From the NCBI GenBank assembly GCA_038213435.1, contig JBBQTI010000005.1, positions 60,862 to 124,861 on the forward strand: DNA of 64,000 nt, given 5' to 3'. The stretch comes from PALSA-610 sp038213435 (GTDB lineage Bacteria > Actinomycetota > Acidimicrobiia > IMCC26256 > PALSA-610). The notes under the pieces were generated by a model that made no database searches, was not told the DNA's origin, and saw only the letters and a list, made by a program, of their open reading frames with translations. Shown here in pieces: positions 50,584 to 58,930 of this stretch. Numbering within the stretch: position 1 is the first letter of the stretch; each line of letters opens with the position of its first letter. A program made the translations under genes and the position numbers.

Positions 50584-51486
50584 TCACGCCACGCCGGCAG
50601 GTGCGGGGGCATCGACGCCGCGTTGCGCGTTGTGGCGCATGCGGGCGAACACGACGATGAGGATCACGATTGCTGCGATCGCGGTCGTGAGCAGCCAGCC
50701 GTTCGAGACCCCGAGCAGTCCGAGTGAAGAGATGACGAGAACCGCCACGAGCACGGGCCGGATGTAGCGGTCGGCGCCCTTGGACGAGAAGTGCGCGCCC
50801 AGCATGACTGCCGGTATCGCTCCGAGGAGCACGCTGCTGATGATCGAGATGTCGAGCCTGCCGAACAGGTAGTGGCCGATCGCGGCCGCGCCGACCAGGG
50901 GGATCGCCTGGACGAGGTCGGTGCCGACCATCTCTCTCGACGAGAGCTTCGGGTACATCAGCATCAGCATCACGATGATCAGCGAGCCCGATCCGACCGA
51001 CGTCATCCCGACGACGAGGCCGCCGAGCGCGCCGACGACGAGCGTCGGGACAGGACGCACCAGCGCCGAGTCCATCATTTCTGTGACCCGCATTTCGTTG
51101 CGCACTGCTTGCAGCACGAGCTTTGCGAGGATCGCGCCCGCGGCGACGATGAGCACCCACCCCAGGATCTGCTTGACCGTGTGCTGATTGCTCGTACCGA
51201 TGACTTCGTCCAGCAGGTACGCGCCGACAAACGCGCTCGGGACCGACCCGATCATCAGCCATCGCACCAGACGCCAGTTCACCGTCCGGCGCCTCACGTG
51301 GATGCTCCCGCCGAACGGTTTCAGCACGAGCGAGGTCACGACATCCGCGGACACCGCGGTGCCGGGGTTGACCCCGAACACCAAGACCAGCACCGGCGTC
51401 ATGAGCGCTCCGCCGCCCATACCCGTGAGTCCGATCACGAATCCCACGATCAGCCCGGCCGCGGTCTTGTAGAGATCGAGATGCAT
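50584..51486 (-). CDS. TauE/SafE-family sulfite/anion exporter
   Basis: 300 residues, eight or so membrane helices. Typical of the family are the repeated halves: VGFVIGLTGMGGGALMTPVLVLVFGVNP and LGGLVVGMTSVGSGSLIIVMLMLMYP, with G-rich GxGGG motif. Proteins of this type move sulfite or sulfoacetate and related anions across the membrane. ATG 51486 preceded by no strong SD. The CTCAGCCGGCTGAG palindrome lies just after its stop (50564-50577) and could be a terminator. The specific substrate is unknown. Confidence 0.9.
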   Translation of the reverse strand: MHLDLYKTAAGLIVGFVIGLTGMGGGALMTPVLVLVFGVNPGTAVSADVVTSLVLKPFGGSIHVRRRTVNWRLVRWLMIGSVPSAFVGAYLLDEVIGTSNQHTVKQILGWVLIVAAGAILAKLVLQAVRNEMRVTEMMDSALVRPVPTLVVGALGGLVVGMTSVGSGSLIIVMLMLMYPKLSSREMVGTDLVQAIPLVGAAAIGHYLFGRLDISIISSVLLGAIPAVMLGAHFSSKGADRYIRPVLVAVLVISSLGLLGVSNGWLLTTAIAAIVILIVVFARMRHNAQRGVDAPAPAGVA

Positions 51487-51668
51487 CCAGCCGTCCTCGC
51501 CCGCGCCCTTACAGGATCCTCAGGTAAGTGTCAGTCTCGAACGTTGTCAAGTCAGCCGGTCGACAAGGCGTGCGACGCGTACGCGACGAAGCGTGCGATC
51601 CGGTGTTCGACTGGCGGCTCGGGGCGGCTCACGATGAGCGAGTCACCACATCACTACGGGGTGAGGCG

Positions 51669-52073
51669 TCAGCCGTCGGCCACCTGCGCTCTCAGGGCGG
51701 CGATGTCGGCAATCTCCCACGCCTCGACCACCTTGCCGTCGCGGAGGTGAGTGATCACAGCCTGATCGATCCGAAAGCTGCGTCCTGTGCCCTCGACCCC
51801 ACCGAAGCTGGCCGTGAGCGTGCCGGTGACGACGACACGAGCCATCTCCACGTCGCCGTCCACCACCACCTCTTGAACGTCGTGGCGAATGTCCGGCATG
51901 GCGGCCAGCCCCTCCCTCCACACCGCCTTCTCCTCGTCGGCACTCGTTGTGGAGAGTCCGGCTGGCGCGTGGATGACCGCGTCGGGATGGAGCAACTCAT
52001 CGAAGGCGTCAAGGTCGCCCGCATCACCCGCAGCCAGCCAGCGGAACACGACCGCGGATGAGATGTCGTCCAT
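51669..52073 (-). CDS. SnoaL-like polyketide-cyclase-fold protein
   Basis: 134 residues: VFRWLAAGDAGDLDAFDELLHPDAVIHAPAGLSTT near the N-terminus, then WREGLAAMPDIRHDVQEVVVDGDVEMARVVVTGTLTASFGG and FRIDQAVITHLRDGKVVEAWEIAD, the full alpha+beta cone of the SnoaL family (epoxide/ester hydrolases, isomerases or ligand binders). Substrate unknown. It is in a small minus-strand group with the substrate-binding lipoprotein, 45 bases downstream of it. Confidence 0.83.
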   Translation of the reverse strand: MDDISSAVVFRWLAAGDAGDLDAFDELLHPDAVIHAPAGLSTTSADEEKAVWREGLAAMPDIRHDVQEVVVDGDVEMARVVVTGTLTASFGGVEGTGRSFRIDQAVITHLRDGKVVEAWEIADIAALRAQVADG

Positions 52074-52117
52074 GGTTCGGAGTCTCGCGCCCGGCACTCT
52101 TCGTAGGGAGGATAGGT

Positions 52118-53308
52118 CTAGTACGCGAAGTGGGTCGCGGCCGCCCACGCGGTGTCGACGTGGAAGGTGCCCTTGGCGTCGGGGCGGTCGACCGTTATCG
52201 ACGCCGGCGTGCGGTTGCCGGTTGTCGCTTCGAAGCCGACGACGGTTCCCGTCCAGCCCTTCCAGTTCGTAATCACCTTGAGTGCCGCGGTCAGCGGTTC
52301 GGCGGCAAACCCGCGGGCGTTCGTGGCCGCATCCGCCAAGATGTTGACGGAGTCGTACGCGTACGGCGCCCAACCGTTGGGCGCGTTCGGATACGAGGAG
52401 GCGAACGTCTTGAGGAGCGGCGCGGCGCCGGGAAAATCCCCGGGCGCGGGCACGCCGACGACCGGACAGCTTTGCGCGGCCGGCAAGCCGGCGGCCGCGA
52501 TGAATCCGTTGTCGTACGCGCCGTAATCGGCCAGACACTTCACGGGCGTCTTCGCCTCGTATATCGCCTTGGCGATCAATCCTCCCTCGGGGTAATAGGT
52601 GTCGACGTAGATCAGATCGGGTTTGGTCGCCGCCACCTTTGCCACGATCGAGGCGTATGTCTTCGCGCCGGGCTGGATCGCCTCCGAAGCGGTGATGCGT
52701 ACACCCGCCGTCGTGAGTAGTTCCTTCATCTTCACGGCCGCCACCTTGGTATAGGCCTGGGTCGAGTCGAAGATGATCGCGGCGGACTTCGCAGCGAGCC
52801 ACTTCGATACGGCGTTCGTGGCGACCGGCGCGATCTGGGACGTCATCGGTTGGAGGGTCAAGCCCATCCCCGCGGTTTCGTCCGACGATGTAAGCCTGAT
52901 CGGCACCAGCCCCGCCTTGAGGTAGCGCGGGAGCGTCTCGAGACCTGCGCCGGAGTTATACGGTCCGACCACACCGTCGAGACCGGATGCGATGGCCGCC
53001 TCGGCCGCCTTGTCGGCGACCACCGGGTCGGCCTGGTCGTCGATCGGGACGATCTCGACGTGCTTGCCGAGGACCCCGCCGCGGGCGTTGAGGCGCGTGG
53101 CGGCCATACGCGCACCGTCGAGCATGCCGATGCCCGTCTCCTTTTGGCTGCCGGTCAGCGGCCCTTCCAGTCCGATCCGGATCGTGTCCGCCGCGGTGGT
53201 TGTCGTGGTGATACTCGCCGGTTTGGACGACGACGAGCACGCGACGAGGGCCACAGGCCCGACGACGAGAAGGCCCGCGGCGGCGATTGCGTGTCGCATG
53301 AGTCTCAT
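52118..53308 (-). CDS. Branched-chain amino-acid-type ABC transporter substrate-binding lipoprotein
   Basis: 396 residues. Lipoprotein signal MRLMRHAIAAAGLLVVGPVALVAC, lipobox LVAC, Cys24; Ser/Thr-rich linker; then the two-lobed Leu/Ile/Val-binding fold: IRIGLEGPLTGSQKETGIGMLDGARMAATRLNARGG, VVGPYNSGAGLETLPRYL, YEAKTPVKCLADYGAYDN, YAYDSVNILADAA. Binds a small amphipathic ligand and hands it to a permease; no permease or ATPase gene is in view, so it may be an orphan. Ligand unknown. Stop is 45 bases before the SnoaL-like start. Confidence 0.9.
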   Translation of the reverse strand: MRLMRHAIAAAGLLVVGPVALVACSSSSKPASITTTTTAADTIRIGLEGPLTGSQKETGIGMLDGARMAATRLNARGGVLGKHVEIVPIDDQADPVVADKAAEAAIASGLDGVVGPYNSGAGLETLPRYLKAGLVPIRLTSSDETAGMGLTLQPMTSQIAPVATNAVSKWLAAKSAAIIFDSTQAYTKVAAVKMKELLTTAGVRITASEAIQPGAKTYASIVAKVAATKPDLIYVDTYYPEGGLIAKAIYEAKTPVKCLADYGAYDNGFIAAAGLPAAQSCPVVGVPAPGDFPGAAPLLKTFASSYPNAPNGWAPYAYDSVNILADAATNARGFAAEPLTAALKVITNWKGWTGTVVGFEATTGNRTPASITVDRPDAKGTFHVDTAWAAATHFAY

Positions 53309-53472
53309 TGACGCTCCCCCGAACGATTCAGCACAGTTCTACATCCGCCAGGCCACCGGCATGCAAGCGAGTGCCTCGCGATCCTCCTGGTTCGGCGGTG
53401 GGTGACGCGCACGCCGGTGCCAACATCGACCGGGCCGTCGTAGCGACGCAGAGCGCGCGAAACTCTGCGGCG

Positions 53473-54109
53473 GTGACGCGGGAGAACCTGGCTGAGACCA
53501 TCCGCCTGCAGGGCACCGGTTTCGACGCGCTCGGATGTCCGTTCTACCGCGCGTTGAGCACGGAGCTTGCGCACGACCTGGCGACCGATGGCCCGGTCAC
53601 ACGCGCCATTCACAGCGCCGCTCGAGATCTTGGACCGGCGCGCGTGCGACCGCGATCCCATCGACGCCACCAGCCCGAAGGGCGCACTGACACTGCTCTC
53701 GTACGTGTGGCCCGAGCCGGCCGAACGCTTCACCCGAGCCCGGGACGCCATCGCGAAGGCAACGCGCGTTCCGGTGAGGATCGACCGTGCCGACGTGCGC
53801 GACTGGCTGCCGGCGCAGCTCCGCGACCCGCACCCCGGTACGGCGCTCGTCGTGTTCCACTCCGTGTTCTGGCAGTACCTCGACGCCGACACGCAGGCCA
53901 GGCTGCGCGCACACCTCGCGGACGCCGGCCGCGAGGCGACACGCGACGCGCCTCTCGCGTGGCTACGGCTCGAGCCGCACGTCGAGAGCTACGTGCCCGC
54001 CGAGCTCCGTCTCACCATGTGGGACGGCTCCCACACCACCGGCCGCGAGCGTCTGCTCGCGACCACCGGCTTCCACGGCGGCCCCGGCGACTGGATCGCC
54101 GACGCCTGA
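53473..54109 (+). pseudogene. DUF2332 gene with internal deletion
   Basis: From GTG 53473 the frame reads TRENLAETIRLQGTGFDALGCPFYRALSTELAHDLATDGPVTRAIHSA, the family's N-terminal region, then jumps at about 53620 into the frame reading LEILDRRACDRDPIDATSPKGALTLLSYVWPEP through to LRLEPHVESYVPAELRLTMWDG at 54109. Full-length members have roughly 150 more residues between these parts. So an internal deletion with a frame change removed the centre. The family function is unknown. Confidence 0.75.
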
Positions 54110-54147
54110 CCCGGGTGCGCGTGTCGTTCGTGTCCCCAGCACAATTC

Positions 54148-54258
54148 TTGCCAACAGTTCGCAAGGAAACCGCTGTCCGACAGGCACAATTTTTGCCAAC
54201 AGTTCGCAATGAAACCGCTGTCCCACGGGGACAATTCTTGCCAACAGTTGGCAAGGAA
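54148..54258 (+). repeat. 45-bp repeat array, three units
   Basis: Units begin at 54148, 54193 and 54238, exactly 45 bp apart. The first two have imperfect TTGCCAACAGTTCGCAA; the last has perfect TTGCCAACAGTTGGCAA followed by GGAAGTC. The spacer core is AAACCGCTGTCCNACNGG-CACAATT. Same direction as the other array at 50496, 3.6 kb away. Read on the minus strand, each unit translates to a 15-residue peptide, but no gene start or homology supports expression. Confidence 0.85.
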
Positions 54259-54275
54259 GTCGTGGCGTCGAGGGA

Positions 54276-54827
54276 CTAGTAACCGCCGTATGCAGTTGTT
54301 GGCGGGGTGGTGACGACCGGCGGCGTAGCGGCCTTGGTCCCCGCCTCGACGACGTGCCACACGCCCCCGAAGCTCGAGATGCCCTCGCCGTTGGTATCGC
54401 CGGGCGCCTTGTCGATCGAGAAGCGGTACAACCGCGCGCCGTTCTCGGTGACCTGTCGGCCTCCGTCGGCAGAGGCGGTTCCCAGACCGGTCACACCCGA
54501 CGCGCCCAACGCCGTCATCATGTCCGACGGCAGCAGCAGGGGTGGCCAAAACGATGCGCACTGACCCGTGCAGGGAACCTGCTTCCCGCCGTTCGTCAAT
54601 GTATAGAGCGTCATGCCTTTCCCGTCGACGAGCACGGAGCCGAGCTTCGCCGTGTTCGCGGTCATCACCACCGGAGTCGACGACGTTTCGGTCTTCTTCG
54701 TCGTCGGCGTTGGTGCTGACGTCGTGGTCGGCACCGACGGCTGCGCGGCGGGCGTGACACTCGTCTTCGACGATCCGCAGGCCGCGAGGGTGATCAACGC
54801 CGAGAGGCCGAGCGCTTGCATCTTCAT
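54276..54827 (-). CDS. Lipoprotein with repeated electron-transfer-like Y-x-x-D/G motifs (COG4315 type)
   Basis: 183 residues. ATG 54827 follows GAGGG by six bases; two other ATGs lie nearby. Signal ALGLSALITLAAC with lipobox, then a Thr/Ser/Pro linker. The core has GSVLVDGKGMTLYTLTNGGKQVPCTGQCASFWPPLLLP and VTENGARLYRFSIDKAPGDTNGEGISSFGGVWHVV, the two-part signature of the secreted COG4315/DUF-type lipoproteins. Two cysteines (CTGQC) may bind heme or form a disulfide. Function unknown. The gene ends near the 45-bp repeat array. Confidence 0.82.
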   Translation of the reverse strand: MKMQALGLSALITLAACGSSKTSVTPAAQPSVPTTTSAPTPTTKKTETSSTPVVMTANTAKLGSVLVDGKGMTLYTLTNGGKQVPCTGQCASFWPPLLLPSDMMTALGASGVTGLGTASADGGRQVTENGARLYRFSIDKAPGDTNGEGISSFGGVWHVVEAGTKAATPPVVTTPPTTAYGGY

Positions 54828-54896
54828 TTGCATCCCTCGAGATTACGGATCGAGAGGGTCGGGAGTTCACGCGACCTCGTGCAAACCTCGGCCCGC

Positions 54897-56153
54897 TCAG
54901 CCGGCTGAGCCGCGTCTCTGGCGCCGGCGGTCGCGCGAGCCGTTGCGGCGCGGCGCGGCCGTCTCGGGCCGCCGCGTCGAATGCCGGGCCGGGCGCGTGT
55001 CCGTTCGCCTCGGCGCAGTCGTGGGCTCCGGCTTCACCGGCGCCCGACCGATGCGTTCGAGCGCGCCGACGAGTCCGATGTCCTTCTGCAGGCGACGAAC
55101 GTCGCGGACCAACGCGTCGGACACGAGCGTCACCACGACGCCGGATGCTCCCGCCCGCCCGGTACGACCGGATCGGTGCAGGTACGCCTTCGCGTCCTCG
55201 GCAAGATCGAAGTGCACGACGCACGCGACGCCGTCGACGTGGATACCGCGCGCCGCGACATCGGTCGCGACGAGCGCGTCGACATTGCCTTGTTTGAACG
55301 ACTGCAGCGCGCGATCGCGCTGGCCCTGCGAGCGACCACCATGGATCGACGCGGCCGACACGCCTGCGGCCGACAGTTGTTTGACGAGCCGATCGGCACC
55401 GTGACGCGTCCGGCAGAACACGATCGTCGAGCCGTGCTTGTTGATCAACGTCGCGGTGTGGCGCGGGCGTTCGGTCGCCTCGATGTGCCAGAACGCGTGC
55501 GTCGACGCGTCGAGGTCGGGCTCGATCTCGCCGACCTCGTGGCGCGCCGGGTCGTGCTGATACTCACGCGCGAGCGCGGCGATGTCGCCGTCGAGCGTCG
55601 CCGAGAAGAGATACGTCTGACGATTCTCCGAGACGAGGTCGAGCAGCTTGCGCACCTGCGGCAGGAAGCCCATGTCGGCCATACGGTCGGCCTCATCGAC
55701 CACCACGATCTCGACACCGTCGAGCTCGACGGCGTGACGCTCGACGAGATCGATCAGACGGCCGGGACACGCGACCAGAACGTCGACACCACGACGCAGC
55801 TCACGACACTGTGCCTCGTAGCCCACACCGCCGTAGACCGAGATGACCCGACGGCCGCGCGTCTTCGCCAGCGGCAACAGCTCGCGTTGGATCTGCGCGG
55901 CCAGCTCGCGCGTCGGCGCGAGGACGAGCGCGCCCGGCCGCAGCCGGCGCGCACGCGGCACGCGCTCGATCATCGGGATACCGAACGCGAGCGTCTTGCC
56001 CGAGCCGGTCGGGGCCCGGCCCGAGATGTCGCGCCCGGCGAGGGCGTCGGGGATGGCCGCCGCCTGGATGGGGAACGGCTCGGTGATTCCACGCTTGGTG
56101 AGCGCGTCTATGAGGTCGGCGGACACGCCGAGATCGGCAAAGCTGATTGACAC
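54897..56153 (-). CDS. DEAD-box RNA helicase
   Basis: 418 residues; GTG 56153 with GGAG seven bases upstream. Q motif FADLGVSADLIDALTKRGITEPFPIQ, motif I APTGSGKT, Ia PTRELAAQIQ, motif II DEAD in VVVDEADRM, III SAT, V VATDVAARGIHV, VI HRSGRTGRAG. The Arg-rich tail (RRPETAAPRRNGSRDRRRQRR) probably binds RNA. RhlE-like, helping ribosome or RNA turnover, often cold-linked; the specific role is unknown. The stop is embedded in the 14-bp palindrome 54896-54909. Confidence 0.94.
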   Translation of the reverse strand: MSISFADLGVSADLIDALTKRGITEPFPIQAAAIPDALAGRDISGRAPTGSGKTLAFGIPMIERVPRARRLRPGALVLAPTRELAAQIQRELLPLAKTRGRRVISVYGGVGYEAQCRELRRGVDVLVACPGRLIDLVERHAVELDGVEIVVVDEADRMADMGFLPQVRKLLDLVSENRQTYLFSATLDGDIAALAREYQHDPARHEVGEIEPDLDASTHAFWHIEATERPRHTATLINKHGSTIVFCRTRHGADRLVKQLSAAGVSAASIHGGRSQGQRDRALQSFKQGNVDALVATDVAARGIHVDGVACVVHFDLAEDAKAYLHRSGRTGRAGASGVVVTLVSDALVRDVRRLQKDIGLVGALERIGRAPVKPEPTTAPRRTDTRPARHSTRRPETAAPRRNGSRDRRRQRRGSAG

Positions 56154-56335
56154 AGTGCTCCTGATTCGAACGGCACCGCGCACGAAAGGTTCGATGTTCG
56201 CGAAGTCGCCGGGGAGCGATCTCACGCTCGCTACGGTCCACGCTGATGTCAGCGGACGGACCCGGCGGTGCGGTGTAAGCAGCCACCCTACCCGACCGGA
56301 CACGCTTCGCCGGACCGCCGGTACACTCCCGGGCG

Positions 56336-56803
56336 ATGCAGGGCGAGGAAATGCGCCGGGTGGTGCTCGTCAACTTTCCGTTGCGCGTCGCCCGCCGGGC
56401 GTATCAGCATCGTGAAGCGTTGCTGCGAGAGTTCGCGATCATCACCTTCGGAGGCGGCGAGCAGGCCGACGTTCCCAAACGGCTGCTCGACATCGCGAAG
56501 CTCCTCGACGAGCGGTATTCCGGACTCAATCCGGCGGCCGACGGAGTGCTCGACGCGGCCGTGCGGCGCAACGTCGACCACGTCGATCTCGAGCTGATGG
56601 TTCCGACGCGCATCAAAGGCGACACCCTCGACCTCACGCGCTTGCTCCTCGAAGCCGACGAGTACTGCCGCAACGGCGGGTTGCTCTCGCTCTCACCGTC
56701 CGAGGAGATGCGCTCGTTCTGGAGCTGGTTCCTGCGCGAGTTCGTCCGCCAGGCCGACGGGGAAGCACCCCGTCCGTGGCGCGACGTTCCCGCCGAAGGC
56801 TGA
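56336..56803 (+). CDS. Conserved actinobacterial protein of unknown function
   Basis: 155 residues: VVLVNFPLRVARRAYQHREALLREFAIITFG, RLLDIAKLLDERYSGLNPAADGVLDAAV, LLLEADEYCRNGGLLSLSPSEEMRSFWSWFLREFVRQ. This pattern recurs in actinobacterial proteins, sometimes linked to ATP-binding regulators; no function is known. ATG 56336 or ATG 56351 (with AGGG upstream) may be the start. Divergent from the helicase; 35 bases before the hydrolase. Confidence 0.72.
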   Translation: MQGEEMRRVVLVNFPLRVARRAYQHREALLREFAIITFGGGEQADVPKRLLDIAKLLDERYSGLNPAADGVLDAAVRRNVDHVDLELMVPTRIKGDTLDLTRLLLEADEYCRNGGLLSLSPSEEMRSFWSWFLREFVRQADGEAPRPWRDVPAEG

Positions 56804-56837
56804 GCCCGGCGCGCGAACTGCACCGTACGCTGTCGAG

Positions 56838-57524
56838 ATGCGTATCCAGCCCGTCGTCCTCGTGCACGGACTCGGCTCGTCGTTCGAGCATGGGTGGCGC
56901 GCAACGGGTTGGGTCGACCTGCTCGACGACGCGCACCGGAAGGTGATTCCGGTCGACCTCCTCGGGCACGGAACCTCCGACGCGCCGCACGACCCTGCCA
57001 AGTACGCGCACCTCGACGCGGCGCTCGAGCTCGCGCTACCGGACGACACCGTCGATGCGATCGGCTTCTCACTCGGCGCGCAGCTGCTGTTGCGCATCGC
57101 GGCGCGCACGCCCGAGCGCTTCGGCCGTCTCGTGTTGATCGGCGCGGGCGAGAACGTGTTCCGAAACGACGACACGCAGCCGCTCGCCGAGATCTTCGAG
57201 CGCGGTATCGAGCCCGACGACATCTCGGCTCGAGTGTTCGTGCAGCTCGCGCGCAGCGCGGGCAACGACCCGCGGGCGATCGCCGCGTGCCTGCGCCGTC
57301 CGTCCGACGCCTTCACGCCGGACGACGCGGCCCGCGTGACGTGTCCGACGCTGGTCATCATCGGCGATCGCGATTTCGCCGGGCCGCCCGAGCCGCTGGT
57401 CGACGCCCTGCCCGACGCGCAGCTCGTCGTTCTGCGTGGCATCGACCATTTCCGCACCCCGAGCGAGTTCGACTGCATCGACGCCGCGCTGGAATTCGTC
57501 GAAGCCGTGCCGCCGCCCGCTTAG
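56838..57524 (+). CDS. Alpha/beta-hydrolase
   Basis: 228 residues. VVLVHGLGSSFEHGW (oxyanion loop) at 6-20, GFSLGA with nucleophile Ser78, GDRDFAGPPE acid region, and RGIDHFRTP with the catalytic His. Cytosolic esterase or lipase-like; substrate unknown. Only 34 bases after the previous gene, so perhaps one operon. Its stop overlaps the convergent SpeD-SpeE stop by four bases. Confidence 0.87.
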   Translation: MRIQPVVLVHGLGSSFEHGWRATGWVDLLDDAHRKVIPVDLLGHGTSDAPHDPAKYAHLDAALELALPDDTVDAIGFSLGAQLLLRIAARTPERFGRLVLIGAGENVFRNDDTQPLAEIFERGIEPDDISARVFVQLARSAGNDPRAIAACLRRPSDAFTPDDAARVTCPTLVIIGDRDFAGPPEPLVDALPDAQLVVLRGIDHFRTPSEFDCIDAALEFVEAVPPPA

Positions 57525-58702
57525 ATCCCCAGCAGGCGCTGCCGCACCGGTTCGGGGATGAAGAACCACTCGTGCGCGTCGATGTCGTAGAGGCGGGTCT
57601 CGATCTCCGCGCGCCGCCGCACGACGCGCGGGTCGAGTTGCTTCGACGCGATGCCGAAGGTCCAGAACGCGCCGGGATAGGTGGCGATCGCGGCCCACAA
57701 CAATTCGGTGTGACGGAAACGGTTCGAGAGCGTTGTGAAGCATTTGCGCACGACTTCCGGGTGGAAGTGGATCGACTCGGTCTGGGCGACGACGATGCCG
57801 TCGCCGCGCAGCGATTGCTCGCAAAGTGCGTAGAACTCGTCCTCGAACAGCCGGGCCGCGGGGCCGATGGGGTCGGTGAGGTCGACCATGATCACGTCGA
57901 GCTCGCCGCGCAGCTCCGCGATCGACTCGAACGCGTCGCTCGGCCTGACCTCGACGCGCGGGTCGGCCAGCGTCTGACGCGCCACCTCGTAGTGCTTGCG
58001 CGCGACCTGCACGACCTCCTCGTCGAGCTCGAGGAGATAGACGCGCTCGATCCCCGGATGCTTCAAGACCTCGGCGACGAGGTGCACGTCGCCTCCGCCG
58101 ACCACGGCGACATCACGTGGGTTCGGGTGCGAGAACAGCGCGGGGTGCGCCAGCATCTCGTGGTAGACGTACGTGTCGAGGTCGGTCATCTGCACGATGC
58201 CGTCGAGCGCGAGCACCCGACCGAGCCTCGGCGACTCGAAGAGCACCACTTCTTGGAATTCGGTGCGCCTCTGCTCGAGCACGACGGTCATGTCGTACGA
58301 CGCGTGCGAGGCGCTGCCCGGCTCGAACTCCTCGAACCGCCGCGCGGCGAGCTCGGGCCGCACGCCCCGGCACAGGAAGCGCACGTCGACCTGCTCGGCC
58401 TCGAAGGAGTCGCGCAGCACGCCGATGATGGCTTCCATGTCGACGTGTTGGCCGCACGTGAACAAGTCGGCGGCCACATAGCCGAGCTCCGGCCAGGTGT
58501 GGATCGCGAGGTGGCTCTCGGCGATGACCGCGACACCCGAGACACCGTGGGGCGAGAACCTGTGCACGAACACGTCGATGAGCGTGACCTGGCCCGCCAC
58601 CGCGGCGGCGCGCAGCGCGTGCTCGGCGCGCTCGACGGAATCGAGGTTCGATGCGCCCCAGAACTCACAAACGGCGTGCCGGCCGATCCCGGTTGCGTCC
58701 AA
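57521..58702 (-). CDS. SpeD-SpeE fusion: AdoMet decarboxylase plus spermidine synthase-like domain
   Basis: 393 residues. The N-terminal ~120 are a class 1B AdoMet decarboxylase: AVIAESHLAIHTWPELGYVAADLFTCG, with Glu62-Ser63 as the self-cleavage pair that makes the pyruvoyl group. The remainder is a spermidine synthase fold: LDGIVQMTDLDTYVYHEMLAHPAL, VVGGGDVHLVAEVLKHPG, IMVDLTDPIGPAA. The usual GGGDGG is GGGDVH, and DSTDPIGP is DLTDPIGP, so the aminopropyl acceptor specificity may differ. One chain would make decarboxylated AdoMet and use it. Convergent with the hydrolase. Confidence 0.88.
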   Translation of the reverse strand: MDATGIGRHAVCEFWGASNLDSVERAEHALRAAAVAGQVTLIDVFVHRFSPHGVSGVAVIAESHLAIHTWPELGYVAADLFTCGQHVDMEAIIGVLRDSFEAEQVDVRFLCRGVRPELAARRFEEFEPGSASHASYDMTVVLEQRRTEFQEVVLFESPRLGRVLALDGIVQMTDLDTYVYHEMLAHPALFSHPNPRDVAVVGGGDVHLVAEVLKHPGIERVYLLELDEEVVQVARKHYEVARQTLADPRVEVRPSDAFESIAELRGELDVIMVDLTDPIGPAARLFEDEFYALCEQSLRGDGIVVAQTESIHFHPEVVRKCFTTLSNRFRHTELLWAAIATYPGAFWTFGIASKQLDPRVVRRRAEIETRLYDIDAHEWFFIPEPVRQRLLGI

Positions 58703-58855
58703 AGGTAACCTCCGCCGAGCCTGCGAAAGGCGTGACGCTACAAGTCGTCCGTCGGGCTCCGGGCACCGGACAGGTGAACATTCTCGGAAGGGTCGAGGCG
58801 CCGACCTCTACAATGACGGTCCCCGGTCGGGCTCGCTTCGACCGGGACGCGCATG

Positions 58856-58929
58856 GTGGTTGTAGCTCAGTTGGTTAGAGCGTCGGCTTGTGGTGCCGAA
58901 GGTCGCGGGTTCGAGACCCGTCAGCCACC
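58856..58929 (+). tRNA. trnH-GUG: tRNA-His (anticodon GTG)
   Basis: Acceptor GTGGTTG (58856-58862) pairs with CAGCCAC (58922-58928); anticodon stem TCGGC/GCCGA with loop TTGTGGT; T-arm GGGTTCGAGACCC; discriminator C at 58929. The G at 58855 is the G-1 identity base pairing with it. CCA is not encoded. Confidence 0.97.
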
Positions 58930-58930
58930 C

